Assembly: GCA_020636745.1 (NCBI GenBank)
Contig: JACJXH010000002.1
Coordinates: 372,001-436,000 of the forward strand
Direction: 5' to 3'
DNA from: Lentimicrobiaceae bacterium
GTDB lineage: Bacteria; Bacteroidota; Bacteroidia; Bacteroidales; Lentimicrobiaceae
Length of the DNA: 64,000 bases
In this document: positions 8,223-15,815 of the stretch, piece by piece
Position numbering within the stretch: the first letter of the stretch is position 1
How the letters are laid out: the number at the start of each line of letters is the position of its first letter
Translations under genes and position numbers: made by a program
Notes under the pieces: generated by a model
Databases searched by the model: none
What the model was told of the DNA's origin: nothing
Seen by the model: only the letters and a program-made list of their open reading frames with translations

Positions 8223-10487
8223 TCAATCATTGATAATCTCAAGTATGCCGCCGTTTACGATGGCCTGATGTTGAATAAAAAATGAATGGAGTGCCTTCCC
8301 GTTAAAAATTACTTTTTTTATTGGTTTATGACTTCCTTCAGATTGTTTTAAACGGATTTCAAATGATTTTCCCCGATAGTATTTTTCGTCAGGATGAATT
8401 GTAATTTTATTGAATACCGGTTTGACAATGGCAAAGTTCATATCGCCCGGGCATACCGGATAAAGTCCCATCATACTGAAAGCCAGCCATGTGCTCATGG
8501 TTCCGCAGTCATCGTTACCAGGTAATCCATCGGGACTGTTTTTAAACCAGGTTGTTATCAAATGACTTACTTCACGCTGCGCTTTCCATTCTTCACCTTT
8601 AATATAGTTGAAAAGGTAAGGATAATGTATGTCTGGCTCGTTGGTCATGTCAAACAAGCTATCGGTAAAAACGGTTTGCAAGGTTTTGGAGAACTTCTGA
8701 TTTCCACCCATTAGCCTGATAAGGCCTTGAATATCATGCTGTACGCAGAAGGCGTAATTCCAGGCAGTCCCTTCATGAAAGCCGGGCACTGGTTCGAAGT
8801 TTTTTCCTTGTAAAGGGTTAAAAGGCTCGAGGAATGAGCCATCTGCCAGCTTTGGCCGGATCATTTTGTATTGTTTATGGTCAAAATAATTTACATATTG
8901 TCGCGATTGGGTGTTGAAACGCCGGTAATCATCTGTTTTGCCCAACGCTTTTGCCAATTGAGCTAGATTCCAGTCAGCCATATAATATTCAAGGGCCACA
9001 GATACTGAATTGTCAAATTGCTCAAGCAGAGGCACATACCCGTGGTTGAGGTAAAAATCGTTTGAATTTCTGATCTTGTTATCTTTTTCAGGCGTAGTAG
9101 CTGATTTAATCATGGCATTATAAGCTTCGTCAACATCAAAATCAGTTAGCCCACGTAAATAGGTGTCGGCAATCACCGGAAATGCGGGGTCGCCGTTCAT
9201 GGTAAATGTTTCCCGGCTGTTTAGCTCCCATTTGGGTAACCAGCCACTTTCCCGGTACATGCTAACCATTGAATTTACCAGGTCTGTTTGTATTTCGGGG
9301 TAAACCAGGCTCATAAAAGGATGATAATTCCGATACGTATCCCAAAGTGAAAATACTGTGTAGCGGTTTCCTTTACGAATGGTGCCAATGCCGGAAGATT
9401 CCATTAAGGGATATTCACCATTAACATCATTCAAAATGTTTGGATGCAAATTCATGTGGTAGAGTGCCGTATAAAAGAGTGTTTTTTCGTCCCGGGTTCC
9501 TCCTTCCACTGTAATTTTTGAGAGTGTATTTTCCCATGCAATTTCAGCGTTATTTCTAACTTTATTGAAGTCAAAATCAGGTTGTTCGGTGTTCAGGTTC
9601 AGGCGTGCATTTTCAATGCTTACATAAGAAATCCCTATCTGTATCAAAATGGCTTCATCATTTTTTACTTCAAATGAGAACCATGCGCCTATACTGTCAC
9701 CGGCCATTGGTTCAGTATAGTTTTTGTAGTATTTAAAGCTGTTGTTGTATGCCGACCAGTCTTTTTCAGCTTTCAAGTCCGGCATTTTTTTCCATACGCC
9801 CGATTCAATGGCAGGTTTGTTCACTCTTGCAACAAAAAATACAGGACGTTCAGAATTTCCCTGATAGCAAAAGTTTCCGGTCATTCGCCATCCTTCAACT
9901 TCGTGGTTATTCAGGACTCTTATATATGCGCCTGATTCATTGGTGAGGCCATTGCCCAGGTCAATCAGGATGTTTGCTTTACCTGCAGGGTAAGTAAAAC
10001 GGCTGATAGCTGAACGTTTTGTAGCTGAAACTTCAGTCAGAATATTGTATTTATTGAGAACGCAACTGTAGTAACCGGGAGAGGCTTTCTGTTGGCTCAT
10101 TTCCGAACCGTATTCTTTTATGTTAGCCTTTATGTTGCCTGTAGTGGGCATTAACAGAATAACACCGAGGTCAGGGCATCCGACACCGCTCAGGTTTACG
10201 TGGCTGTATCCTGTAAAAAAGTTGTTTTCGTATGTATAAGGGGTTGACCACCATCTGGCGTCCTTGTCGAAAGTGTTGTTTTCAGAACCGGTAACATTAA
10301 AAGGTGATACAGATACCATTCCCTGAGGAACCACAGCTCCGGGATGAGTAGCTCCAAAATTGGATGTGCCGATAAATGGATTAACAAAACCGGTAAGTTG
10401 CTGGGCTTGTACATTTGCTGAAAACAGCATGGAGAAACACAAACCAATCCATGTGCAGTATAATTTTGGGTGAAAATATCTATTCAT
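8223..10487 (-). CDS. Secreted GH92 family alpha-mannosidase (copy 2)
   Basis: A second GH92 exo-alpha-mannosidase of 754 residues. A signal peptide ends near SANVQAQ (about residue 29), followed by the family start FVNPFIGTSNFGATHPGA. The catalytic module has FHEGTAWNY with the likely acid Glu at 572, and the acidic motif GNDDCGTMSTW. The usual Gln after the motif glycine is Thr here. The two copies differ considerably over their length: copy 1 lacks the GATHPGA segment and has YPAIALPWGM instead. They are therefore old paralogues, not a recent duplication, and probably act on different linkages. The start ATG at 10485-10487 gives the only sensible signal peptide. Role inferred: outer mannose trimming of the same glycan as copy 1. 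Confidence 0.92.
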   Translation of the reverse strand: MNRYFHPKLYCTWIGLCFSMLFSANVQAQQLTGFVNPFIGTSNFGATHPGAVVPQGMVSVSPFNVTGSENNTFDKDARWWSTPYTYENNFFTGYSHVNLSGVGCPDLGVILLMPTTGNIKANIKEYGSEMSQQKASPGYYSCVLNKYNILTEVSATKRSAISRFTYPAGKANILIDLGNGLTNESGAYIRVLNNHEVEGWRMTGNFCYQGNSERPVFFVARVNKPAIESGVWKKMPDLKAEKDWSAYNNSFKYYKNYTEPMAGDSIGAWFSFEVKNDEAILIQIGISYVSIENARLNLNTEQPDFDFNKVRNNAEIAWENTLSKITVEGGTRDEKTLFYTALYHMNLHPNILNDVNGEYPLMESSGIGTIRKGNRYTVFSLWDTYRNYHPFMSLVYPEIQTDLVNSMVSMYRESGWLPKWELNSRETFTMNGDPAFPVIADTYLRGLTDFDVDEAYNAMIKSATTPEKDNKIRNSNDFYLNHGYVPLLEQFDNSVSVALEYYMADWNLAQLAKALGKTDDYRRFNTQSRQYVNYFDHKQYKMIRPKLADGSFLEPFNPLQGKNFEPVPGFHEGTAWNYAFCVQHDIQGLIRLMGGNQKFSKTLQTVFTDSLFDMTNEPDIHYPYLFNYIKGEEWKAQREVSHLITTWFKNSPDGLPGNDDCGTMSTWLAFSMMGLYPVCPGDMNFAIVKPVFNKITIHPDEKYYRGKSFEIRLKQSEGSHKPIKKVIFNGKALHSFFIQHQAIVNGGILEIIND

Positions 10488-10786
10488 CGTCGTGCCTTAT
10501 TAAAGCATTTGTAATCCAATCTGGCAACCGTTAAAACCGTAAAATAGTGTTAACAAAAGAGGTAAAAGAAAAGCTGGATTGAAACGATCTTTCCCATCAA
10601 TCTCTAATTAATTGTTCTATGTTTTTTTAGTTGTCCGGTAAAAAAAAGAGTTAGTCAGTTTAAGAATCACAATCCAACTCATTTATTTTAACGTTGCCAT
10701 AACATAAGACTACCGGTAAATTGAACAATAAAGCAAATCAAAGGAGTCTCGCTGGTGTGGGTTAATCATTGTGCAGGGCTGTATCC
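10488..10786. other. Intergenic stretch, no gene seen
   Basis: A 299-bp AT-rich gap between the NagB-like gene and GH92 copy 2. I see no ORF, no RNA gene, no clear hairpin and no exact TAnnTTTG box reading toward the GH92 gene. Confidence 0.5.
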
Positions 10787-13162
10787 TTAAACAGTGGCTC
10801 CTTCTGATAATTTTTTAAGGTCTTCAGCTATTTGCATAAATTCATTTACATCCATCTCCTTTATAAAGAGAAGTCCATGTGTTGCCCTTAACAACGCTTT
10901 TTCGTTTTCATAAAAGAAGTTTTTTCCAAGTAGTAATTGGATTGTCTTAAGTTGTTTAACCCATGTTTTTCTGGTTAGATCACTAAAAGGGCCGTCGTAT
11001 TCAAAGCTTGGAAATGAGGCATTTACCTGGCTTAAATAGCTTTCAGAAAAAGATTTATCAAGCACAGCCATCGCATTAAGTGACACAGGAACAATGATAT
11101 CAGCCTCGGCCGGATGGAATTTGTACCAAACATTCCGGTACCCAAGAATGCGCAATTGGCTCAGATCTGTTTCGCGGCTCCATTCATTCACGGCTCCGGC
11201 TATAGCCTGAAGTACTTTGTAATGTGTATCGGGTCCACTTCCTTCCGGATCAAGTGCCAGACTAATGATGTGAGGTTTAATTTGCCTGAGCTGCTCAAGA
11301 ATCGGGATCATATCCCTGTTCTTTTCAGGGTTTTCAGTAAAAATTTCGCCCTTGTAAAAGCCCAGCCTGAGGTGATGAACATTTCTAACCTGAACACCAT
11401 AGTATGCCCACACAAGCTCTTCTTCAAATTCGCGCAGCATCCCTTTCAGCTTCTGTATTTCGGGTGAGTTAACGCTGCCATCATAACTGCTGTTCAGATT
11501 TTTAATTACATCTCTTAATACCTTCTTTAACTCAAAACGATCAGCTGACCTCCAGATGACAACAGCGGCCCTGACTAAACGGTGACACAAGCCTCTGCGT
11601 TTTTCATATGCATTGTCCTGTGCAACATTGTCAAGAAAATGGTAGACATCTTTATCCCATTTAAAAGAATACCCTTTTCTGAAAAAATCGGAATAATACA
11701 ACATTTGAATTTCTTCTTTTTCGATTAATTCGAGGGTGTCTTCAACAGCTTTAATTAAAAATTGATTGGTAACAGCCGTAAAACCCGATGTCATGATTGA
11801 GAAGTGAATAGAGTTTGAAGCGTTACGTAGTTGACGGTTTGTATATGGCATAATACCCAGCATGATATCATCATGATGGGGGCCTGTATGATAAATCACC
11901 TGATTTTCATCTTTTTGCATCCCTCTGTCAATTTTGGCCTTTATTGATTCAATGACCGAATGCACCGTTTGTTCGTTCAAATCGGGGATGAGCGAGCACC
12001 AGGGGTCGTCCTGTAAATCCTGCAATGTAAGATGGTGCCCGTATTTGTTCAGTTTCTGACAAAGGTCAATAACTGCTCTTTCAGTTTTAATATGTGTCCA
12101 GGTGCCGTTGGTATAATAATTTTGGATAGAATCATTCAGCCTGCTGGCTGCACCGTTGGTTAAATAGAATCGGGCATGGTCAAGCTTTTGCAATACAGTC
12201 GCCGGATATACAGCGTTTATTTCATTTTCAAGAGAAGCTTTAACAATATCAGCCTTTGCCTCGCCGGCAGCAAAAATAATAGCAACAGCATCAGGATTAT
12301 AGGTAATTGTGCCAAGCCCTATGGTGATTACGAGTCTGTTGCGCGATATTTCAATCCCACCTAAATCGCCTGCTGCAACAGCCTGAGTTTCAAAATTTGT
12401 TTGGGTTAAACGAGTAGTAGAAAAAATATCGGAGCCACGGGTATTGAATGCTATATGACCATCAGGGCCAATGCCACCGAGAAAGAAACCAATTCCGCCT
12501 TTTGATCTTATCTTTTGTTCATATTCCGAGCACCAGTTATCTATACAAAATATGGATGATTTTATGATTTCCTCTTCTGGCGTTTTGGCTTCACGATACC
12601 TCAATGAAAGATCTATCTGGTAGTTTGGAAAAACCTCAGTAAAATGCTTGCCCTGCCATAATTCAATTTCTTCTGAATTGATCAATAAGGCTCTGTTGGG
12701 GTCTAATCCAAAGCCTTTGATGTAATAATTCATTACATAATGGTAGAATGAATTATGTTGTTTGGGAGATATAGGGTAAAATTCATCAATCTGAACGAAC
12801 TGCAGGCCATTGAGTGCGGGCTTACGCAAACCGGCCAGGCCATATCTTTCGAGCAAATGAATTGTATCTGGTTGATGCCAGTTTTCAAGTAAATAATGGG
12901 TGTATTTGATAAAATACTCCGGTGTTTTTCCTGTAGGCAGGCTTATCACACCTTCTGGATTTTGCGAAACCCATTCAAGAAATCGCATAGAGGTAAGCAA
13001 ACCCAGCTTCGGAAAGTTGTCGGTTATCAGGTATGGTAATTTTGTTGAATAAAAACGGTTTCCATGCTCGTTCTGAAATGCATGCTCCACATTTGAAGCT
13101 TCAAAAATATTCATTTGAAAATTCTGTTGTAATAAAACATCTGGTTTATTATTGTACGCCAT
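10787..13162 (-). CDS. Glucosamine-6-phosphate deaminase-like / PIG-L (LmbE)-like two-domain protein
   Basis: The N-terminal half (to about 370) is a NagB-type sugar-phosphate isomerase/deaminase fold: SLPTGKTPE phosphate loop, the IDEFY active-site segment (NagB consensus DEY), and GGIGPDGHIAFN, which carries the ring-opening His. The C-terminal half contains GPHHDDIMLG near residue 428, resembling the HPDD zinc motif of PIG-L/LmbE deacetylases but with His for Pro. Together this suggests amino-sugar metabolism: removal of an acetyl group and/or conversion of GlcN-6-P to Fru-6-P in the cytosol. There is no signal peptide. Length is 791 residues, versus about 260 for simple NagB. Similar large nagB-annotated fusions are known in Bacteroidota. 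It lies between GH92 genes and a GHL10 hydrolase, fitting catabolism of GlcNAc released from glycans. Whether the C-terminal site is active is not known. Confidence 0.8.
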   Translation of the reverse strand: MAYNNKPDVLLQQNFQMNIFEASNVEHAFQNEHGNRFYSTKLPYLITDNFPKLGLLTSMRFLEWVSQNPEGVISLPTGKTPEYFIKYTHYLLENWHQPDTIHLLERYGLAGLRKPALNGLQFVQIDEFYPISPKQHNSFYHYVMNYYIKGFGLDPNRALLINSEEIELWQGKHFTEVFPNYQIDLSLRYREAKTPEEEIIKSSIFCIDNWCSEYEQKIRSKGGIGFFLGGIGPDGHIAFNTRGSDIFSTTRLTQTNFETQAVAAGDLGGIEISRNRLVITIGLGTITYNPDAVAIIFAAGEAKADIVKASLENEINAVYPATVLQKLDHARFYLTNGAASRLNDSIQNYYTNGTWTHIKTERAVIDLCQKLNKYGHHLTLQDLQDDPWCSLIPDLNEQTVHSVIESIKAKIDRGMQKDENQVIYHTGPHHDDIMLGIMPYTNRQLRNASNSIHFSIMTSGFTAVTNQFLIKAVEDTLELIEKEEIQMLYYSDFFRKGYSFKWDKDVYHFLDNVAQDNAYEKRRGLCHRLVRAAVVIWRSADRFELKKVLRDVIKNLNSSYDGSVNSPEIQKLKGMLREFEEELVWAYYGVQVRNVHHLRLGFYKGEIFTENPEKNRDMIPILEQLRQIKPHIISLALDPEGSGPDTHYKVLQAIAGAVNEWSRETDLSQLRILGYRNVWYKFHPAEADIIVPVSLNAMAVLDKSFSESYLSQVNASFPSFEYDGPFSDLTRKTWVKQLKTIQLLLGKNFFYENEKALLRATHGLLFIKEMDVNEFMQIAEDLKKLSEGATV

Positions 13163-13251
13163 GCTGAATGATACATATTTGAAACAGGGCCGAGCAATTT
13201 GGTTTTAAAGTTTGATGATGCTTGATAATACCGGGCCCAAGTCTCAGATTT

Positions 13252-14385
13252 TTAGTCTGACTTTTTCCCAATTTTCTCCCAGTAAGCAGTTGTAATATCA
13301 TTGTATGAAAACAGTGAATATCCTGAGGCTCCTGATTTGCGGGCAATTTCAATAGCATTGGACATTTGCTCGGGAGTTAATCCGGGTAAGTATAATCCGG
13401 CATACAAAGGAATATGTTTATTCATAGCATCTATCTCTTTTGTAATCTGAGCCCCAATCCATTGAATATCCATGTTGTAAAAATTTTGATAAAGCATAGG
13501 AAAGAATGCATCAAGATTCCAGCGGCTCCATTGTTGTCTTACACTCTCCCAGTTGGGAAATACGGCTGCAGAGGCTATTTTTCCTCCGTTCTTAATTTCA
13601 GGAACAAGCAGCTCATTCACCAGTTCTGTGATAGAATCATATCTGAATTGGCGCCATTGCTTGTCTGATGTCGGATCTGCCATATCTTTCAGTGGGTCAA
13701 TACCGGTTTTTTCACTGAATTTCTTACGACAGGTTTCGCAATAACAATAGTCGTATTGTGGATATTCTTTATCCTGAACAATGTTATATTTTGGCTGCAG
13801 GCCTTCTGCAAGAATTACATCCGGAAACCTGATGTAATCCAGATGTATCCCGTCAAGGCCTTCTATTGCACTGAGTTCCCTGACGTTTTGTGTTAAAAAA
13901 TCCCTAACTCCTTGCTGATTGGGGCACATAAAACGATAATAATCAACATATGCCGGATGACTGAAAGAGGGTTGCCCTAATCTGTTAACGGCAAACCATT
14001 CAGGATGCTTCTCTCTGGTTTCTTCATGATTGTTGGGCATTGTCCACATCCAGGCATGTACTTCTATCCCTGTTTCTTTTCCAGCCTGGATCAGTGTTTT
14101 TAAAACATCGGCCTTAACAGGTAAGTTGTTTGATGCATACATGGTTGAATGACTGCTGTAGACCTGGGCCATTATACCATGCACTCCATAGGATTTCATC
14201 ATTTCAAACCTTTGCCTCCAGGTGTCAAGCGGTGTATTGGTTTCAGGGACGAGCCAAATCCATTTTTTGTATTCCGAAGCGATGGTGTTTGCTGCAGATA
14301 AAGGAAAACCCATGAATTGGGCCGCTGCTATTCCCAAACCAATTTTGCCAAGTGTGGATACAAATGTCCTTCTTTCCATATGCAA
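13252..14385 (-). CDS. Exported GHL10/DUF187-type glycoside hydrolase
   Basis: A predicted TIM-barrel glycosidase of the glycosyl-hydrolase-like 10 group (relatives include E. coli DigH/YddW, which acts on denuded peptidoglycan strands). The N-terminus MERRTFVSTLGKIGLG has a twin-Arg-like motif followed by a hydrophobic stretch, so export by Tat or Sec is likely. ATG at 14385 is the first start; the Met two codons later (MERR) is as plausible. Motifs include GIMAQVYSS, DGIHLDYIRFP (barrel strand with acidic residues), CYCETCRKKF (Cys-rich loop seen in this family) and LYAGLYLPG. 377 residues. Substrate is not evident; a GlcNAc/MurNAc-containing glycan is an inference from the neighbouring NagB-like gene. 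Confidence 0.75.
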   Translation of the reverse strand: MHMERRTFVSTLGKIGLGIAAAQFMGFPLSAANTIASEYKKWIWLVPETNTPLDTWRQRFEMMKSYGVHGIMAQVYSSHSTMYASNNLPVKADVLKTLIQAGKETGIEVHAWMWTMPNNHEETREKHPEWFAVNRLGQPSFSHPAYVDYYRFMCPNQQGVRDFLTQNVRELSAIEGLDGIHLDYIRFPDVILAEGLQPKYNIVQDKEYPQYDYCYCETCRKKFSEKTGIDPLKDMADPTSDKQWRQFRYDSITELVNELLVPEIKNGGKIASAAVFPNWESVRQQWSRWNLDAFFPMLYQNFYNMDIQWIGAQITKEIDAMNKHIPLYAGLYLPGLTPEQMSNAIEIARKSGASGYSLFSYNDITTAYWEKIGKKSD

Positions 14386-14480
14386 AGTATTTTTTGTCAG
14401 TTATTTTTAATTCTCAGAACCAAATCCGGTTGTTAAACATTCCATTGGATGCAAAGAGCGTATGGTTCCTTTAGCGCCGG

Positions 14481-15569
14481 TTACTTGTCTTCGCACCATA
14501 TCCTGCTGTCCTCAGTTATACTCCACCAGTGTTGGGCATTTGCTTCCTTTGCTGAAATCTTAAATCTGTTGTTGATAGCTTCTGTTTTTATATCAAATCC
14601 ATGAATCAGCCCGAGATTAACTTCAAGGTTTTCAATGGAGTTACTATAACTTTTATTTTTTTTAAAAAATTGTTGCTGAGCATTAAAAAGTTCACGAAGA
14701 ATTACCTGTGTTTTGAAATCATTATCAGGAACAAACTGCTCAACCCCTTTACCGGCTTCAATTTCAGAAAACTGAAGGTAGCCCCAGTATTCCGGTTTAT
14801 GCATATTGATTGCCCATTGTGGCGACCAAACCCAGTTATGTTCAGGATAAGGTTTATCATTTGCCGGGTCGTTTGCTTTTTTATATTTCCCGTCTGCCTT
14901 ATCAAGCTTCCACTGAACTCTTGAAAAATTAATTCTCCATTTGTCTTGTGGCCCGGGTTTGCTTTTGCTTTGGTTGCATTCGCGCAAAACTTCCCATGGA
15001 ATTGCCATTTCCAGTGTCCAGCAGGTATCAGTATCGGCCGGATTGTTGATTGTTCCATTCAGGTGAATTCCGCTTTTTAAACCTGCAATGTCCCATGAAT
15101 TGATGGGAACACCCATTACAGAATAAGGTTTTGTAAGCATCAGATCCCAAACAGTTCCGAAGGCATTCATCTCAAGTTCATAGTAATTGTGGGTGTCTCC
15201 GTCAGGATCGATGAACACTTCAAAATCATTGTCATAGTAAATGACCGACTCGCGTTCAGTTAAAGTAGCCCATATGTTGGGCTCTTCCAGGCGGGCACCT
15301 ATGTATAAATAATGCTGATCCCAAACCATTTTTACATTCGTTTGATAGTAGGGCAGGGGCTTTTCATCACCTTCAATATCCACAAAAGGAGCTGACCATG
15401 GAACATTTTCCCACGATTTTTCATCTAATAAGCCATCGGTAACGATTGATTCTGTTGTGTAGTAGCAGATATAATGTTGAGGTGGATGGCTGAGCAGTAT
15501 TTCCTGGCTTTGGCTTTTAAACACTGACAGAGCAAAAAGTAAAAGAAAGACTAAGGATGGATGTCTCAC
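14481..15569 (-). CDS. Secreted CBM9-like carbohydrate-binding protein
   Basis: A 362-residue secreted protein. The signal peptide MRHPSLVFLLLFALSVFKSQS is followed by a carbohydrate-binding family 9-like beta-sandwich (about 35-255): TDGLLDEKSWENVPW, then VKMVWDQHYLYIGARLEEPN, DNDFEVFIDPDGDTHNYYE and EMAIPWEVL, all characteristic of CBM9-like/DOMON folds. The C-terminal 100 residues are unassigned and include a Lys/Asn-rich segment. No catalytic domain is recognised. It is the first gene of the minus-strand glycan cluster (95 bp before the GHL10 gene). A TATTTTTG -7-like box lies at 15637-15644. Role inferred: capture of a glycan at the cell surface or in the periplasm. Confidence 0.72.
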   Translation of the reverse strand: MRHPSLVFLLLFALSVFKSQSQEILLSHPPQHYICYYTTESIVTDGLLDEKSWENVPWSAPFVDIEGDEKPLPYYQTNVKMVWDQHYLYIGARLEEPNIWATLTERESVIYYDNDFEVFIDPDGDTHNYYELEMNAFGTVWDLMLTKPYSVMGVPINSWDIAGLKSGIHLNGTINNPADTDTCWTLEMAIPWEVLRECNQSKSKPGPQDKWRINFSRVQWKLDKADGKYKKANDPANDKPYPEHNWVWSPQWAINMHKPEYWGYLQFSEIEAGKGVEQFVPDNDFKTQVILRELFNAQQQFFKKNKSYSNSIENLEVNLGLIHGFDIKTEAINNRFKISAKEANAQHWWSITEDSRIWCEDK

Positions 15570-15752
15570 AGATAGAGCGTATTGTAGAATAATTATTCGA
15601 GAATTTCAGACTTATTTTCGCCGGAAATAATTATCACAAAAATAATAAAAATTCTAATGTTTATTAAACATAAAAAAAAATATTAATAAGGAGCATGAGA
15701 TGACAGCCTGAATTATTTTGGCGTTTTACTGCAGGTTTCCGGTTTGAGCTCA

Positions 15753-15790
15753 AAACAGAAAAGCTGCTCTTGCAGGCAGCTTTTCTGTTT
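15753..15790 (-). terminator. Strong intrinsic terminator after the PLD-like gene
   Basis: A perfect 15-bp stem: AAACAGAAAAGCTGC (15753-15767) pairs with GCAGCTTTTCTGTTT (15776-15790) over an 8-nt loop. It lies 25 bp after the stop of the gene at 15816 and separates the nuclease-type locus from the glycan cluster. Confidence 0.8.
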
Positions 15791-15815
15791 AATGAGGTAA
15801 AGAAATTAAACAGGC

